Shown piece by piece: positions 47,969 to 61,377 of a DNA stretch of 64,000 bases (within the stretch, counting starts at the first letter, position 1; each line of letters begins with the position of its first letter). Position numbers and translations under genes: made by a program. Under the pieces are notes generated by a model. The model did not search any database and was not told the origin of the DNA. It saw only the letters and a list, made by a program, of their open reading frames with translations. The stretch lies in the NCBI GenBank assembly GCA_947247005.1, contig OX365948.1, positions 42,598,601 to 42,662,600 of the forward strand, read 5' to 3'. This stretch comes from Spisula solida (Eukaryota > Mollusca > Bivalvia > Venerida > Mactridae).

Positions 47969-48879
47969 CGAGGGGTGATCCAGAAATACGCAGAAAAGTG
48001 CTGTAACTTATTTGTCATTGTACGTCGTTAAAACTTTATAAACATGAAGATAAATTTATTCTAAATTGATTCACCGCTGATCATCGATATAAATCAACGA
48101 ACGAACGCGGTTGCCTATGGCAACGTCACTGGACGTCATGCGGCCCAAATTTACATATTTTCCAACGTTGAACGTACCAAGCGATGACGTATCATTCATG
48201 CGTTTGTAATAATATAATTTTCTAAAGGATGTGTTATGAATATGCAATGATATAACATTACATTCATGATTTCAAAAAAAATGTTTTAACGTCAAAATTT
48301 CGTTTTAGAGCTATTTGTTTCGAAGTCGTTGTCAGAAAATGAGTGCGATACAGAAATCGGCGGCGAAAGTCGTATTGCGACTAAAAGGTCATAAACTACC
48401 AATGACAAGATTGCACAATGCAACAACTATGTAATAGCATACAGAACTGGTGTCTGTTTTGTATATTATATCATATGTAGCCGTGTGAAATCAATGCCTA
48501 TATGCGAATGGGCTATTCGACGTCAATAACGTCAAATAACGTCATAAATATTAGTGATTTCCAGTAGCTTATTTTTATAATTTACATGCAAAGGAAAAAC
48601 GTGAATTTCGGTTGACAGGTCTATGAAGTGTATCTGGACGTACAGCTATTTTTTTTAGAATCATTCACTGCATTATACATTATGAATTGTGCCACGAATA
48701 AGTATATGTAACGACGTCGACATGACGTTGGGCCGGTGAAGCCATAGTGACGTTGCGGTTTCTGTTATAGTTATGTTTTTGTTATACGTCAATCTATTAT
48801 CTGATCGATTTTTTTTCAATATTGGTCACGTAATCAATATTTCAGAGCATTTTTCCGCGTATTTTTTGATCACCCCTCG
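47969..48879. mobile_element. Non-autonomous mariner-like element (911 bp)
   Basis: Left end TA + CGAGGGGTGATCCAGAAATA; right end on the minus strand TA + CGAGGGGTGATCAAAAAATA. About 30 of 37 terminal positions match, continuing CGC(A/G)GAAAA. TA flanks both ends. No transposase remnant is recognisable inside. Confidence 0.9.
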
Positions 48880-49388
48880 TAGCATATAAATCCACCCTCG
48901 CAGCGATTGGCATTTTGTTAGACCGTACAATGTATTCGCATCACAAACAAAGGAAGAAACCAACACATAATGTAATGAACTCCTGATTAACGACGCGACC
49001 GTAAACATAATAAATCGTAAGGATAACAGACCAGCAAATCAGCTTCTAAACACCCAACCGATCGATTACTGTCATGAACAGGTTAATACCTTGTCTTTCA
49101 TGCCATATTTAGCTTATTCAAGCTTTGGAATAACATATTAATACTGGAACGCACATAAAACAATTTCTGCATAAATTGTATTCATTTCAAATTCATTCGA
49201 AACGCGTTCAACCAGCAATTCATTCAAAAAGCATAATTAATTAATTATACATTTTCTTTAAGAAACGTAACTATAATACTCGTATATTGGAAATTATTGA
49301 TTATAGACTGACATTTGTAGCAACTGTATTGATCAGGTGATTGTAGTACGATATTGTTAAAACAATAATCGTACATGAATTGTTATAC

Positions 49389-50151
49389 ATATCGTCGCCC
49401 GAGAACCATAGTGTTCTATGTGTCTTTTTCTTGTTTTCGAGAGAATCAGGTTTTAAGATTCAGGGCTTTAAAAGCCTTTATAACTTTTTTGTCTGTGAAC
49501 GAAATCGAACAGAAATTATTATGTGTTTTAATTATGTAGATCTCAGAAACACTTCCAAATATCATGAAGAATCGTTGATTCAAACATACCGCACTTAAAT
49601 CGGTCTACTGCAGATAGAACATTATTTAGAATATAACCTACATTATGAGCCAATGAAAACGCCGAATTTTGGCGATTAAATGAAAATTTAATCATTAAAA
49701 TTTTCTCTTCACAGACTTGACGTCATGCGTTGGCGCTACTTTCTATCGGCCAATCAGAATGTAGAATGTTATATTCTAAGTTAGTTAGAACATATTAAGT
49801 AAAGTTTAATGACTAAAAAGGACTCGCTTCACTTCGTTCGCTCCGCCCTTTTTAATCATTAAAATTTACTTAATATGTTCTAACTATAACACAACCAATA
49901 TAGTTTACATCACGTGACTCGGTGGGAGCAATCCATTGGTGAAAAACGCAGATAGAACAATTTGGTTCTCAAGAAAAACATGAACATTGCAGATAGAACA
50001 AAATGGATCTGTTGGTATCTAAATATGAAGATGTCCCCGAAAGAGGACAAGGTCACTGTGACATAGCTCTCATCGAGAACTTTCCAACGGTATATAAAAT
50101 CATTTTTGGCAAAAATTACGATATAACACTATGGTTCTCGGGCGACGATAT
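49389..50151. mobile_element. Nested inverted-repeat element, outer arms 27 bp
   Basis: 49389-49415 (ATATCGTCGCCCGAGAACCA...) is the exact reverse complement of 50125-50151. Its interior contains a second palindromic element (49619-49893). CAGATAGAACA-type motifs recur at 49611, 49950 and 49990. Confidence 0.85.
49619..49893. mobile_element. Palindromic MITE inside the nested element
   Basis: GTTAGAACATATTAAGTAAA, then a TTTAATGACTAAAAAGG arm (about 38 bp), faces a near-identical inverted arm ending at 49893. The loop is GC-rich (CTCGCTTCACTTCGTTCGCT). A further outer pair matches TTAGAATATAAC. Confidence 0.85.
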
Positions 50152-50252
50152 ATCAATTAATGTTTATATATACTTATTTATTTTTATGATCTATGTTACT
50201 TAACTATTTCAGATGATGTGGTTAAATCATAATTGATCCGTTTTATATTAAA

Positions 50253-50316
50253 CGCTATTTTTTGTTATTTTATATTAGATTAGCTATTTTTTGTTATTTT
50301 ATATTTAAATTAGCAT
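50253..50316 (+). repeat. AT-rich tandem duplication (about 33 bp x 2)
   Basis: CTATTTTTTGTTATTTTATA occurs twice in succession. Confidence 0.8.
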
Positions 50317-52368
50317 ACATTTAGCAGCAATCCGTTGTTTACAACCATATATCGATGCCTTCGAAGAAAAAGGTACAAAAATGCCATGAAAAAACTGTCT
50401 GAAAACACGCACATTCATTTCTATACTTCGTGCTGAAAACTACTTTTTACTTAGAGAAAAACAGCTTTCCCACTTCAGTTACTTCCGCTTTTCATAAAGA
50501 TAGGTTGAAAAGATGTGCCTTGCGATGCAGACTTTGAAAATGTATGGGTCTTAAGAGGCAGCGATAGATACGTTATTGGATAGATGAACGGACGAAGTAC
50601 CACATTACATTTCACGTCGCACCGAACAACATGGCTAGTAATCACAAACCGTCTTAAGGGAAAACTTAAACATTTTGACTTAAGTTAAAAAAAATGTGCT
50701 GCCAATAACTCGAAATAAAACGAAGATTCTAACACGATCCGCGGATTAATCCACAAAGAGAAAACCGAAGCATGTATTATTACCGCAATAAAACATGGTA
50801 TCAAATTGGCTGTTACTATTTACGCCCCGTATCACGTGACATATTTATGAATGAATGAATGTAAACTTTATAGTAAAAACTTCTACGAGTCGCGATGGCA
50901 AGGCAAGTTGCACGAGAATCCAGTGTTACAGCTTTGACGCATTTATTTTTAGAAACTCCAATATACTCTCGAAATAAAGATTCATAAAAACTTCTGATAA
51001 TCAATTCATTTATAATTTTAATTTCATGAAATAGATGCACTATACTCGTGTTATTAAAATTGTTTCAATGTTTAAAATGTGTTATTTCCTTCAGAAAATT
51101 ACGAAGATCGTTTTCGTTAACGAGGGAGGTAATTGTACCAGCTAATAAGCCACTCAATTTAAGCGTGGAATTATGTTCAATGTCAAATAGGTGAAAATGG
51201 AATGCGCGCAGTAAAATAGTGCGGGATATTATCGTATTTAGAATCGAAATAAAAACTCGTTCCGCATCCGAACTCCTGCCCACCGACAAAATACGTGGAA
51301 CAGATTTTTATTTCTTAAATAACCCATGCTTTCTTTGTGATTTTTGTAGCTCTTTACATAATGCTTCCAAATAATGTAAAACATAAAATATCTTTAAAAC
51401 AGATAAACAGCGTTAAGATAGCAGATAAGTGTACTTATTTCATGAAGATGCGGACGTTATTTCATATCGTTGAAATTGAAAACACAAATCAAACTAGAAT
51501 TTATATATTTATACATGTGAATAAAAAAAGAATAGTAATATAGGTATGTGTATTAGTCTAGATGCTGCGGTCAGTTATATCCGGCAATTATAGCGATAGT
51601 GATTCAAAACTTAACACAAACTTTAATATTTAACACGCATTATGTCTGAAAAAACTGTAGATGGACTTAAATTACCTTAAATTTACGTCGAAATTATAGA
51701 CAAAAACGAATGGGAAATGGGAAAAAAGAAAATCAGAAAACAACTAGGCCAATATGGGATTTGAAATCGTCGCCCTCTGCTCACAAAAGGATTCAATGAC
51801 GAAGAGTGCGCAAACAATGTAGCTAATTTCGGTACTAGAGTTTCGTGTGCGGTGTTACTCTTATAATCCATCCCATACTTGAACCAGGTCACATGAAGGT
51901 CAAACAGTAAATAAAGGAATACACTAAGTAACAAGAGAAACGCGAATAACATATCTATGTGTGAATCTATTGTACGTTTCGTTTACATGTTTTACAGAAA
52001 TGTAATTGTTTGCGCGGAATCTTTTGTGATGAGTATAGCATATTCTGACTAACCGGGCTTTAATATTCATTAGCTCCTATTTTTGCAAACATTTCAATGG
52101 TTTTTAAAGTGGCCAAAAGCAGGTCAAATATCAAGCTAGACAGCTAACGCTGAAATATTAATATAATCTTGACGCAGCCGAATCATCCTCGCGCCTTTCA
52201 AATTATGTGTTCATATTATCAGCTATAGATAAGGTTGTTTAGAGTGTGTGGTTGCATTCAGACTGTCAGCATTAATTTGATTAATGACTTGTAGACTAAT
52301 ATCACTTTATGTTGTCCTTGCATTGATTTACACATTCAAGTTCCTAATGATATCATTACCGGCTGTAA

Positions 52369-53204
52369 TGTCCCTGTCACACTATGATGTTTTACACCAA
52401 CGTATACCGAGCGTATGAAAATGTTATTCAAACCTCTGACCAAGTCACACTACTACGTCTAACATCAACGTTGGCCGAACGTATAAACGTTTGCCAAGAA
52501 CGCTGGTCATTCGCTGACATACGCTGGAAATGATCTTAAAGGCGTTCGCTACGGTTTCTAAAAAAAATTCCACATAATAGATTTTGATGAAATTTTGCGC
52601 GTAACAAGAGAATGTTGTGATACATTGAAAAGTGAAATAAAAATGATAGGTCACCAGCTTACTTTTATATTTATATTTTATTTTTATTTGTAGTCAAACA
52701 TGGCACCATTTTTATCATTTTTCCCATCTCGCCAACATTTACAAATTATCCAGGACTCACAAAATATATCGACATAATCACAACAATGAAACAGTTAATA
52801 ACAGGAAACACTATTTATAATGTAAAAAAACTCAAAATATGAAAACATAAGAAAATTTTCATAAAATATCCTGTTTTTACTTAATCTGGCTTTCAAATTT
52901 TGTTTGTAGTTTTGCTAAAAATTAATTAGTATTTCAATTATATAAAAAAGAGCATAATGCAGCGTATACACCTTAAACAATCATATGACCGCAGGTGCTC
53001 ATCATCTCCATAGTGTTCATGACTTATGTGGAACTAGTCCAACAAATGTCCAATTTACTCGTATAAGCAATATACCGTTATTGACATGCACAATGACCTA
53101 TTTCATCATACGAGCTCAGCGTGCTAGTAACGTGGGTACAAGTATCCCGACGTATTCGACTTGCCAAATTACGTTGGTGTAAAGCGTTACAGTGTGTGAG
53201 GACA
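52369..53204. mobile_element. Non-autonomous inverted-repeat element (836 bp)
   Basis: Left end TGTCCCTGTCACACTATGAT, then GTTTTACACCAACGTA. The right end on the minus strand is TGTCCTCACACACTGTAACG, then CTTTACACCAACGT. The first 450 bp is rich in ACGTATAC/AACGTTGG-like motifs. There is no protein match; superfamily unassigned. Confidence 0.8.
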
Positions 53205-53441
53205 ATTAGACTTTTATGAATCTTAGTCATTTGTAGAACGTATTATGAAAATACATTGTGGCCAGTTTACTACAGCATGTAAAGCGGTATAAAACGGTGA
53301 CAACGGCATGAACAAAATCAAGCCTACAAGCAAATAAACATGCAATACTAGACTATGAAAGCAGACAAGGTATGTTCATATAATAACATCTACTGAATGC
53401 ATTACAATAAAACTTAATAATAAAATCTTATAACGTGTGAA

Positions 53442-53694
53442 GGACCCGATTTCCCGAAACATCCTAGTCTGAGCTAAATCACACATCAAATAATGCCATG
53501 TGCCTTTACGTTGATTTCGATGGAAGACTTGATACAAAAGTTGCATCTCAAAACAGAAACATTATTAGTTATTACAGTAAAATTGCAAGAACTAGAACTT
53601 CAGATGTATGCCTATCTCAAATTCAGACTCTGATTTAAGCAAACTCTCAATTTGAGCCGCGATTTCTAGTGGATATGCTTCCAGAGATTAGTGC
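53442..53694. mobile_element. MITE family E, copy 2 (diverged)
   Basis: ACCCGATTTCCCGAAACATC..TCTGAGCTAAATC at the left and AACTCTCAATTTGAGC..TGCTTCCAGAGATTAGTG at the right align with 36658-36908. Confidence 0.75.
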
Positions 53695-56600
53695 TTATAG
53701 CGAATTCTATCTGAGTGACCGCCCATCTCGTTTAATAACTAAGTTACGATTGTTGGGGAGCATGTTGTATGACGAATTTCGCTAAATCAAGAGTGCGAAT
53801 AATGATTATACCTAAAAATCAAGATCCGCTGGAATTCGTTATACTGAGTTTTCGAGTTTTACTTTACCAACAGTAAACTAATGAATTTGACTATCTAAAT
53901 ATAGAATCTGACATCTGAGCCGTAACCTTAGGGTATTTAAAGTATATATAACTAAAAGTGCAGTCACGGCTCGATCAAAACTGTACATACGTTGGTTCTT
54001 TGAACATGTTTTGTCAGAATATCCAGTAAAGTGCATGCCACGGATAGCTAAAGCATTTGTTGCAACTGAGAAAGGTTTGGATAAATTATGCAGACATCAA
54101 GATGTTAAAATGAGAACATACCTTGCATGTAAACTGAACAACACCATGCGCATGCAAATGTGAGAATGAAATGTAGTTTGAAGAAATGCAAATACTGCCC
54201 GCGAGGATTTCAGAGTTTCACAAAAGCTAAGGTTGTAACTTCAATTGCATAAATCAACACATTTTTTATATCTTTTTTCATCACCTACCCGTCATTGGCA
54301 CTTGCGCACGAGCTTACGTGCAACATTAGAAACGTCACAGATGTGACGTCAGTACGTCCTTATTAATAACTCCGCGGTAAATCACGTATCCAGTTTCACA
54401 TTGATAAACACATATTGCATTTTTGCTCCAATTTTCCAACAAACACACAGAGCGATACACGGTCTCTTATAAAGTGATTATCTATCGCGACTGCATCGAT
54501 CAACATGGATTCCCAGTGTAAAGAAGATTTAGCTAAGAATCCAAAAAACTTCGGAAGACAATTCAATGAATTAAATTGTAAAAGAATCAAAATTCATTAA
54601 AAGCGGCGGGATTGTTTCAGCATAAAACGCACATTAAACATTAATAATGTAGCAGCCTATAACGCAGAATTACAAGCAGGTATATAATATACAGAAAGGG
54701 TGGTCACAACGGTCTTGACAGCTTGCCTTTCTTCGGAATCGGAGTCATACGATGTTCCCCAGCGCCATCGTCTTGGCGCCGAATCTAATCTAACCTCCAA
54801 CACCATTATAAACCGTTAACGCTACAACATATTTTAGTCAGCCTGCCGCCTCCTTTCACATGTCACATAATCTGCATCACCGTCAAATATCAAATCCAAT
54901 AAAAAAACTTTTCTTTTCGAGAAATTACAAAACCATCCATGCAATTAATGTCCATCTCACAAATCAGCGCAATTCCAATGAAAAACAACAACTTGCATTT
55001 GATAAAAATGCTGCAAAAACTTGAAACTGTTGAGCTGGCAAATGCTTTCCAATTCAATATGGTTGATCAATTCACCACGGCGATCAAACGCTAACCAGTT
55101 CCGATGTTTGTAATTTTACAAGATGCTAAATTTAGGTTGCTCCATCTGATAAATCCTAAACGGTGAGCACCATCACGTAACTAATAAAAATATCGTCATT
55201 AATAATTCACTACACATCTTGCTAACTGCAAGGATGTGTGATCATGACGACACATCGGCAAATTTGTCACACAGCTGCCAAATGTCAGGCCAATTATCAC
55301 GTGGTATAGCTAACAAACCAACAAATATGTCCAGAACTATTCGAGGATGCGTGTTTTAATCAAGAAAAAATCCATGTATAGTAATAGGTATGTATTTATG
55401 CACGAAACCCAATAGGAGAAGTGTTTCTACTGAACTTCCAACATACCATATAGCGTTGATCGCCTTGGTTGGTGGAGATATAATCTCAGCCATTGCGTTG
55501 TTTGGTATCGATTTTCAGTAATCACTATTCACCCTCATACAGACTTCTATAAAGGCATTTAAAGGATACAGTTTCCATAGGCTTATGTTTTGAAAGGGGA
55601 TGGAATCGATTTTAATGGCAAATGGAAAACAGTTTCAAGAATTTTGTTTTAAATTTATATATTTAGAAAATATGAAATAAAATAAAATACTATCGGAAAA
55701 GCTATCAATGATGCAGTCTAGAACAGTACGTAGTAATTTTAGCCGTTTGGATATTAGATACACCATAAGGTTCATCTGGAACGACCGTGTACATAAATAT
55801 ACACATGGCATCAGATACGAGTACTGTAGATTCCGTATAGAAACGTAAACACGTCTATTGACACGTCTTTAGCCAAGTGCAGGAGCGTTATAAATTACAT
55901 ATACAAATGCTTATAACTGAAACAAACTTTTACCCGTCTAGATAGTAAATGACACAATTACCACTGCTTCAGCAAGTGAATTTATGAGTTAGTGTCACAG
56001 AAAAGCGTATACAGCGCTTATTATGTGTAATAACTGAACACTATCCCAGTGTATACGTATATCTGAACATAAGTCAACTTTTAGTTTGGTTTCGTTATCC
56101 TTCGAAATTACGTTTTGTATTTATGTGACGACTATTAGAAACACTATTTTTGGATTGTGTTGCGATACTTAGAAATATCTAAGACTCTTTGCACCACCTA
56201 TGGTATTGGTAGAACCTATAGAAACATCTACCCGTGACCCTTTAAACAACATTTGTTATTGGTAGGACCTATCGAAACATCTACATGTGACCCTTGAAAC
56301 AACTTTTGGCATGGTAGGACCTTTAGAAACATCTACCTGTGACCCTTGAAACGACTTTTGACATTGGTAGGACCTTTAGAAACATCTACATGGGACCATC
56401 GAAACAACATTTGGTATTGGTAGGACCTATAGAAACATCTACCTGTGACCCTTGAAACAACATTTGGTATTGGTAGGACCTTTAGAAATATCTACCTGTG
56501 ACCCTTGAAACAACATTTGGTATTGGTAGAACCTATAGAAACATCTAACTGTGACCCTTGAAACAACAATTGGCATTGGTAGGACCTTTAGAAACATCTA

Positions 56601-57749
56601 CCTGTGACCCTTGAAACAACAGTTGGTATTGGTAGAACCTATAGAAACATCAACTGTGACCCTTGAAACAACATTTACATAACCAGTGCTTTCCCCTGTG
56701 TATAATAATCTATTTTATAAAACAATAAAGGCATCGAGGAGTGGTATAAAACAATACTTATTAACAGGGCTTTGGGAATTGTAATGTGTATCAATTGTTT
56801 GTGCTGACATTATAAAAATACCATTTAGGTCTCCCTGCGAATATTCACGTACGATGCGTATACTGTTCGCCTTATAGGCCACTGTATCGCTTATAATCAA
56901 TATATAATAGATACACGTCATCTTTTGAAAAATGTACGAAAGATACAGCCTTATGCAGTTCGTTTAATAAAAGCATTGCACTCCGCCTAGTGCGCTTTAA
57001 TTAACATATTGCGTGCGAAGATCTGACGAAGATATTCAAATACATTATCTTAAAACAACTCCATTACAGTCATAATTTGTTCATGAAAAACGAATTCGGA
57101 ATTTATAAGGTTAGATTGTGAAACATTTACATGAATCACCCTCAATACCTCAAACCTAATGGTATCCGTCGCAAAAAGGAACTATGTATGATCGAAGGGA
57201 GGCTAGTTTCCAACCTTAAATGCTTAGCGTCAAGCAATAGCAATATGGGTATCACTTCTATTTCGTCTTTGATAAGACGCGTCTGCGCAGCGAAAGCTCG
57301 TGCTACATCACTCCAAGCGGCCGCTAGAGATACAAAAATGCTAATTTAAATAAATGTTGATATTGAAATCAGGAAGCCAACACAAATGAATCTCGATACA
57401 CGCATGGACGATACTATTAAAGAAGAACTCATGTCACAGCATGTAAGAACCATGTTAGCTATTATGGTGAAACATATTTAGAGTTTATTTCAAATCCAAT
57501 AGGCCATATTATACATGAGCCGGTCTCCAGGAAAACCTGTTGTTTACAAAACTACTGATTTTGAGTTTCTAGGTTTGAAAGCTTACAATACAGTTAGAAA
57601 AATGCAGAAATAATGTGTTCACATCAAGTTACAGTTTCATTTTTTTAAGAGACCCTGTTCGTGGACTTTTATCGCGACGTCGCCAAAGCCACTTATGCGT
57701 TTCCTGCACACGGCTACAAAGAGCGTTATGAACATATTTATGGGGAGCT
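53695..57749. other. Intergenic sequence around the 56.2-kb minisatellite
   Basis: Apart from the minisatellite, I see only short frames. A 72-codon frame at 57131-57349 is unrecognised and lacks any supporting feature. Confidence 0.45.
56201..56676 (+). repeat. 53-bp minisatellite, nine units
   Basis: Units read TTGGTAGGACCTWTAGAAAC, ATCTACCTGTGACCCTTGAA and ACAACATTTGGTA. Neighbouring units differ by a few substitutions. AGAACCTATAG-type units (7 and 9) alternate with AGGACCTTTAG-type units (6 and 8), hinting at a two-unit higher-order step. Confidence 0.95.
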
Positions 57750-58050
57750 ATGGTCTTGCGGTAGGGTGCACGCTTAGTGATCTAGAGGTTCCTAGTTCGA
57801 GCCGAGACTGTGCCACTGCTAAATTCTGAGCACGAATACCCAACAGATTATCAACTTTACCCAGGTGTTTGAATGGGAACCTAGGAGGATCAACAGTCAA
57901 TGTGCTGGGATGCCACCGTACAGTCGTCTGAGCGGACGCATGTCTGAAAGAATACTTTTTAAAATAACTTGGTACTTCACTATTTAATACTGAACCAGAC
58001 ACTGACGTCATCCACAAATACGGAAACTTGTTTGTCTTCCCAGAAGTCAA
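57750..58050 (+). mobile_element. tRNA-derived SINE-like element
   Basis: A tRNA-like head TAGGGTGCACGCTTAGTGAT and B-box-like AGTTCGAGCC (about 57795) precede TACCCAACAGATTATCAACT, TTTACCCAGGTGTTTGAATG and GGAACCTAGGAGGATC. The 'TTTACCCAGGTG..AATGGG(A/T)ACC' stretch is typical of SINE conserved central domains. The 3' end is not defined. Confidence 0.6.
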
Positions 58051-58950
58051 CACTATAAAGAAGTAGTAAAGATGAGGTTAATGTTCCCCTGAGTGAAATA
58101 TATGGCACAATTTACGCGTTAATGTACACCAAGTGGCAAACACAAAAATGTCAATGAAGCTGACGACACACATTCTGGAAGAAGCTGTTACATTGTCCGG
58201 AAGGTTTGAATAACGTTTAATGTGGCGTAGCCTATCTGACGCGATGGAGTGATCCGCATAACAGAATTAGGTTTACGGTAAATGAACTCACGTCAGTACA
58301 TGGCTATGAGAGATCACCAGTATACCCTTAAAGAGGCATGCCCTGGAACTTAAGTGTTTCGAATAGCAATCAAATTGGTATCATTTTAAAACCTAAGTCA
58401 AATAATGACAACCCTGTAAAAGTTACGAAATATCCCGCTAGTTTTTTAAAAAAAAATGTTTAAAAAATAACTACATATAGTTGTCGTCAATAAAGGGCTG
58501 ACAGCCTTTTATTCAAATTGATATACAAAATATCGTAGCGCGCGTTATAGAGCAATTTTTTTAAGTCAAATTCTTCTTTGACTTTTCGGTAATACGTCTA
58601 GTAGTTGGTTTTACCAGTGATAAACGCATTTATGTTGTATGTAAACCAATACACTCCAGTTTCTGGGCATGCCCCTTTAATGACAGCTGGCACAGTTTTG
58701 GGCGTTTCGGAACTATGAAAATGCCATTCCGCACATACACGTTTGAGTAAGCTACAGGGTATGGTTTTATCAAAACACTTTGCTACAGGTAAGTAAAATA
58801 TGTCAGATTTGAATACATTATTGGAATCATTTTGTCTCTTAGAAATTTGTCTGGAACTATGGATACAGTACTTGTATTTGGGACACCGTTTATTATGTGG
58901 TCAAATTACAGATGATTATCTTACAATAATAATAAATACATGTAATTATA

Positions 58951-59151
58951 AAGGGCAGGGACAAAGAGAGGGAAACCAAAAGGAACATGGAGAAGAACCG
59001 TCAGAATCAGAGATGAAAATAATGTGAACAACCTGGTCCCTGGACTACAACAGAGAGGAAGGCCCAAAACAGATGTAGGTGGAGAGCAGCTGTGGAAGCC
59101 TTATGCACTGAAGAGTGAGAAGAGGACTAAGTAAGTAAGTAAGTAATTATA
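58951..59151 (+). mobile_element. 3' end of a second non-LTR retrotransposon
   Basis: One frame gives GTWRRTV. After a frameshift another gives ERKAQNRCRWRAAVEALCTE. These are the classic last residues of RTE/I-type LINE proteins. The sequence ends GAGGACTAAGTAAGTAAGTA, a short tandem tail at 59127-59146. Several stops; inactive. Confidence 0.85.
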
Positions 59152-59960
59152 AATGTTTTAAAATCACCGAAAATACCGATTTTACTGGTTGATGGCAAAA
59201 CAGCACTCTCTCACACTTACTGTTAATTCCATTCAGCTCTGCAGAATTTATTCAGCGCAATCATTGCATCTTATCATCTTATTTCTTCATTTTATTTCTA
59301 CATTTATATATAGGAACGAATCCAATTTTGTTTAAATTGGCGCATAAAAATAGTTCCAATGATAATTGTAATTGAGATTTAACAGTTTATAACAATTTAA
59401 AAAAAAACAACAACATAATTATATGCTAGTGGTATCGTGAGGAAAATCCTGCAAGATTGATCAAGTCTCTAATGTAACCACGACGAACTCGTATTCAGAC
59501 TGTCCTATTTGATAAATTAGGTTTGGGACTTTGGACATCTATTTACATAGCAGCAGGTTTTTTATGTCTGGAGATAGAAATGATATACTATCATTAGACA
59601 TCTCACGGTCTATACACAAGCACTCGTCATTCTCACTGTACAGATGCCTTTCAGAACAAATTTCTCACAGAAAAACTATCATACACTTTCTGTGTATAAA
59701 GTTGTTTTCAAATGAAACCACCAGGATAAATAAGGTTTACAGTATAAGTACGACAGTGGGTGGGCTTCGAACATATACACTGAACGTCACCATCGCCTAG
59801 CAATGTATAGTCGGTTTTGTTTTGTGTATTTTGTTTGTTGCGTTCAAACTTGAACCCTATAGCTTTTAATTATATTTCTCGTTCTAAGGAAAATGAAAAT
59901 CCGGACAGGAAATATAACACTCAACATTAAAGACACAAAAATGGAACACACACAAAACTA

Positions 59961-60461
59961 AACAAGAGGATCATAGATCCTGGGGCGCTCACCTGCTAAA
60001 CATGGCCAAACATGAACTTGACCGTAAGTCATCAAGATAACGTTTGACTAAACTTCATGAAAGCAAAACTGAGGCCTCCAGAGTGTCAACAAGGTTTCGC
60101 TATTACTTAACATTTTGACCTAGTTTTTTACCCACATGACCCAACTTTAAACGTGACCTTAAGGTCATCAAAATAAACATTTTGACCAAAGTTGATGAAG
60201 ATTAAAGCAAAAATATGGCCTCAAGAGTGTTAATAAGGTTTTTCTATTATTTGACCTATTGACCTAGTTTTTGACCCCACATGAACCAACTTCGAAATTG
60301 ACCTTAGGGTCACCAAGATAAACATTTTGACCAAACTTCATGAAGATTGAAGCATGAAGCAAAAATATGGCATCAAGAGTGTTAATAACGTTTTTCTATT
60401 ATTTGACCTATTGACCTAGTTTTTGACCCCACATGAACCAACTTCGTGGCAGGTGAGCTAA
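59961..60461 (+). repeat. TGACC-type interspersed repeat, compact copy
   Basis: Begins AACAAGAGGATCATAGATCC, then GGCGCTCACCTG, and ends GGCAGGTGAGCTAA. Inside are three units of about 120 bp with ACCTAGTTTTTGACCCCACA and ATGAACCAACTTCGA. Its ends (GCTCACCTG / CAGGTGAGC) are inverted relative to each other. Confidence 0.85.
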
Positions 60462-61377
60462 AAATACAGATAAAACAAGACTACATCACGAAGTCCAAAA
60501 GAATCTGAACAAGAAATTGAAACCAAACAACTACAAGTCCTAATTTCAGGTCTAAAAAAAGTCTTGCTAAACTATAAACATTGTCATATGTCAGCTACCG
60601 AAGCCTGAAGCCAAAGATCTTCACTAAACATTCCGTGGTCGTAGTTCATGTCTAGTAGTTGTTTAAATGTCTGTACGTGTTTAGTATCCTATAGACTGTC
60701 TATACTGGTGTGCAATAAAGCAATTTCTTGAGAGAGTTATATATACGATTGTTCACTGGGGATTTATGTCGAGTTCGGCAACCCCTGTCCGGTTTTTCAT
60801 CTATTGCTTTATACATTTATACATCGACTTATACTGTCAGATCTTTGGAAATACCAATGATTGATTAAACTCCATAGACAAGGCAGCAAGGGAGTCATAA
60901 AAATATTTAGCATTATGTTAGATACTATTAAAACAATGTAATATATGGTTTTGACACGAGAAAAGAATTTTCAAACAATTTGCATTAGATTTCTTTGTCA
61001 ACTGTACCAGAAAACATGTTATGTCGTTTGTTTTATTTCTGTAATATTGGAGTAAATTTGGCGAATGGTGTAAGAAACGTCAATGACTAACCTACATATT
61101 CGACCAAACATTTATCGTGTCAGTTTATCTACGTAAAGCTATTATTGTTAAGAGTTACCCCCAGAATAGCATAATTTCTTTTTAGCTCTGCATAATGCTT
61201 TGGTCCTTGATGAACAATTTCAAAAGCCTAACAGATAGTGAGAAGAGTGAAAATGATATATTTACATGTATAATTATTACCAAGGTCAATGTAACACGCA
61301 CCAGCCATTGCGTACCTAGAATAACCAAGCAGCCGTGTTCGTTCTATTCATGATCTTAAAATTGATAGCACATGACA

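Noticed and set aside
57131..57349. 72-codon plus-strand frame with basic composition
   Set aside because: No homology or context that I can support.
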